From Nitrospirota bacterium (GTDB lineage: Bacteria > Nitrospirota > Nitrospiria > Nitrospirales > UBA8639): 7,912 nucleotides of DNA. The translations under genes were made by a program, and so were the position numbers. The stretch covers positions 1-7,912 of the forward strand of contig JAOUNC010000122.1 in the NCBI GenBank assembly GCA_029881175.1, read 5' to 3'. The notes beneath the pieces are model-generated. The model was not told the origin of the DNA, did no database searches, and saw nothing but the letters and a program-made list of their open reading frames with translations. Within the stretch, counting starts at the first letter, position 1. The number at the start of each line of letters is the position of its first letter. Shown here one piece after another: positions 6,556-7,912 of this stretch.

Positions 6556-7030
6556 CCGTGGGATAATAGGCAAACGGGCAAATATAGTGTGCTTTAATCC
6601 AAGTCCTCCTCGCCAAATGCGGGGAAGGCTGACCGTGTCCTAACAGCTAGAAAACCTTCCACCTCAACTCTTCGGGCCAGCTTGAGCCAATGCCCCCCTT
6701 TTACGAATCTTTCCTCATTAAGACTTTTGGACCCCGTCAGACATAACAGATCCGTCGTTTTCACAGAAATTCTGGTGGTTGCGGTTGAACCGCTACTGGG
6801 TTCAGTCTGCTCATTTCGGGGTTGAGGCCAGGAATTTCCTCTTGCTTCACGCTTAGATGTAGATGCCACGGACGAATCTCAAAGGTACATTGAACTATTT
6901 TGATTACCCGCACGACAGACTTTCCGACTACAGAAGGAAACATTGAAGAAAAAGAAAAGAACAAATGCCAGCTACCTCCGATTATAACCCAGAGAGTGAA
7001 ATTTGCCCTTTTAAATCATGAGAACCTAGA
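6556..7030. other. 475-bp gene-free region upstream of the repeat protein
   Basis: No frame here shows family-like protein sequence on either strand, and no tRNA or terminator with a T-run is visible after the phospholipase gene. A 7-bp stem (TCCTCGC at 6604-6610 with GCGGGGA, one G-T pair) follows the stop but lacks a T-run. A pair of overlapping hairpins lies at 6781-6804. TATAAC (6983-6988) is a weak -10 candidate about 40 bp before the next start, without a clear -35. A purine-rich tract (about 6930-6965) precedes it. The length suggests a long leader or lost sequence, but nothing proves either. Confidence 0.4.
6781..6804 (+). repeat. Overlapping, mutually exclusive hairpins
   Basis: GCGGTT-G-AACCGC (6781-6793) is a 13-bp near-perfect palindrome. 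Its right half shares the bases TGAACC (6786-6791) with a second possible stem, pairing TGAACC to GGTTCA (6799-6804) across a 7-nt loop. It may be a dyad operator or a small RNA switch; chance cannot be excluded for arms of six bases. Confidence 0.3.
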
Positions 7031-7912
7031 ATGAAAATTATGCCAAAGACATCCATAAAGGCCTCCAGCGGTAAACCCCGTGGAACAAGGGTGATCCTTT
7101 CTGTTCTTTTAGGCGGCTTACTCCTTTTTCCATTAGGCACCCAGGCCGGATTTTTAGACAAAGCCTTGAAATTCGGCAGCAATCTTCTGGCCACGGCTGC
7201 AGGAAATTACACAAAAAAATACGCACAAGATCTGACTCAACTGCTGCAAGCTCTTCGAAATCCTGGAGCGGCCAACCAACCAATCATACAAGGAATCACT
7301 CCGGACAACACGTCTGGATACCCTTATGACCCCAACGATCCCTATGCGCAACAAGGGAATCCCCAAGATCCGTATGGGCAGCAACCAGCCCAACCCGGCT
7401 ACCCCAACGATCCCTATGCCCAGCAAGGCTATCCCCAGGATCCCTATGGGCAGCAACCCGCGCAACAGGGTTACCCCCAAGATCCCTATCAGCAACCAAC
7501 CCAGCCCGGTTACTCCAACGATCCCTATGCGCAACAAGGCTATCCTCAGGATCCCTATGGGCAGCAACCAGCCCAACCCGGCTACCCCAACGATCCCTAT
7601 GCCCAGCAAGGCTATCCCCAGGATACGTATGGGCAGCAACCCGGGCAACAGGGTTACCCCCAAGATCCCTATCAGCAACCAACCCAGCCCGGTTACTCCA
7701 ACGATCCCTATGGGCAGCAACCCGGGCAACAGGGCTACCCCCAAGATCCCTATCAGCAACCAACCCAGCCCGGTTACTCCAACGATCCCTATGCGCAACA
7801 AGGGAATCCCCAAGATCCGTATGGGCAGCAACCCGGGCAACAGGGCTACCCCAACGATCCCTATGCCCAGCAAGGCTATCCCCAGGATCCGTATGGGCAA
7901 CAACCAGCTCAA
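7031..7912 (+). CDS. Exported protein with tandem Tyr/Pro/Asp/Gln-rich repeats, 3' end off-window
   Basis: The frame is open from the ATG at 7031 to the right edge (294 residues seen, no stop). ATG 7031 is the first start after an in-frame TGA at 7019-7021; a second ATG at 7040 is also possible. A weak GAGA ribosome binding site lies about 7 nt upstream. Residues 1-39 are a signal peptide: a long basic n-region with seven Lys/Arg, core [16 protein letters not shown], cleavage after TQA. Residues 40-78 look like an amphipathic helix ([14 protein letters not shown] then [12 protein letters not shown]). From residue 97 to the edge the protein is built of units of the type [22 protein letters not shown] and [13 protein letters not shown]. 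This stretch has essentially no hydrophobic residues other than Pro, Tyr and Ala, so it should be disordered, sticky or adhesive rather than globular. A downstream domain may exist beyond the edge. I do not recognise the family. The single YPGDAYGQQ in the caspase tail is the only relative in the window. Confidence 0.85.
   Translation, partial: MKIMPKTSIKASSGKPRGTRVILSVLLGGLLLFPLGTQAGFLDKALKFGSNLLATAAGNYTKKYAQDLTQLLQALRNPGAANQPIIQGITPDNTSGYPYDPNDPYAQQGNPQDPYGQQPAQPGYPNDPYAQQGYPQDPYGQQPAQQGYPQDPYQQPTQPGYSNDPYAQQGYPQDPYGQQPAQPGYPNDPYAQQGYPQDTYGQQPGQQGYPQDPYQQPTQPGYSNDPYGQQPGQQGYPQDPYQQPTQPGYSNDPYAQQGNPQDPYGQQPGQQGYPNDPYAQQGYPQDPYGQQPAQ
7319..7912 (+). repeat. In-frame tandem repeat array with 183-bp higher-order unit
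   Basis: Three short unit types alternate in the order A-B-A-B-C (A of 10, B of 14, C of 13 codons), making a 61-codon, 183-bp super-unit. The anchor AACGATCCCTAT starts at 7334, 7517, 7700 and 7781. The first two intervals are exactly 183 bp, the third is 81 bp (a shortened unit of 27 codons), and the fourth copy runs off the edge. By eye the first two full units differ at 8 of 183 positions, so they are about 96% identical. All spacings are multiples of three, so the frame is kept. Confidence 0.92.

Noticed and set aside
6965..7021. An 18-codon open frame ending just before the repeat protein, as a possible leader peptide
   Set aside because: It is in the same frame as the repeat gene, but it has no clear ribosome binding site or run of regulatory codons, and a frame this short is expected by chance.
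7296..7763. A second minus-strand open frame rich in Arg, Asp, Gly and Val
   Set aside because: It is another shadow of the same repeat array, with no ribosome binding site and no protein-like variation beyond the repeat itself.
7154..7912. A long open frame on the minus strand across the repeats, rich in Leu, Ile, Gly and Val with a membrane-like look
   Set aside because: It is the mirror image of the Tyr/Pro/Asp/Gln repeats, which lack codons that give antisense stops. The plus strand has a start, a signal peptide and a sensible composition; the minus frame is open at the edge and ends by overlapping the plus-strand N-terminal coding sequence.
7319..7912. Direct repeats as a possible CRISPR array
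   Set aside because: There are no unique spacers between repeats. The whole stretch is in-frame coding repeat with unit lengths in multiples of three.

Overview
The window reads as chromosomal DNA of moderate GC from an environmental Gram-negative bacterium. Supporting signs are exported proteins with ordinary Sec signal peptides, an ECF sigma factor with a membrane zinc-finger anti-sigma partner, and a secreted caspase-like protein carrying DUF4384. The style resembles Nitrospirota (Nitrospira-like) or Proteobacteria genomes, but no phylogenetic marker gene is present, so this is a weak inference.

Layout. At the left edge (2-415, +) lies the C-terminal end of a PLP-dependent class V aminotransferase / cysteine desulfurase-like protein. 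It converges on a large minus-strand gene (508-2778) encoding an exported caspase-fold protease (peptidase C14, His/Cys dyad intact) with a C-terminal DUF4384 domain and a low-complexity Gly/Gln/Tyr/Pro tail. A stem-loop (460-488) separates the two. Divergent from the caspase, across a 324-bp intergenic region, is a two-gene plus-strand operon: an ECF sigma-70 factor (3103-3687) and its membrane-anchored zinc-finger anti-sigma factor (3698-4390), ending in a good intrinsic terminator (4524-4543). After a roughly 320-bp promoter region comes a secreted PI-PLC-X domain phospholipase (4861-6555) with unusual N- and C-terminal extensions. After another 475 bp without genes, an exported protein starts at 7031 and runs off the right edge. 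From about residue 97 it consists of tandem Tyr-Pro-Asp-Gln repeats with a 183-bp higher-order period.

How the parts may fit together. Sigma and anti-sigma are a standard envelope-signal pair. The divergent caspase-DUF4384 gene is a natural candidate target, and all three other complete or near-complete neighbours (caspase, phospholipase, repeat protein) carry export signals. The most suggestive link is that the caspase tail contains one copy of a Y-P-x-D-x-Y-G-Q-Q motif. The same motif is the core of the repeats in the right-edge protein, both as protein and nearly as DNA. This hints that the two exported proteins share a surface or assembly module. The shared regulation and shared function are inference; the motifs, signals and gene order are visible in the sequence.
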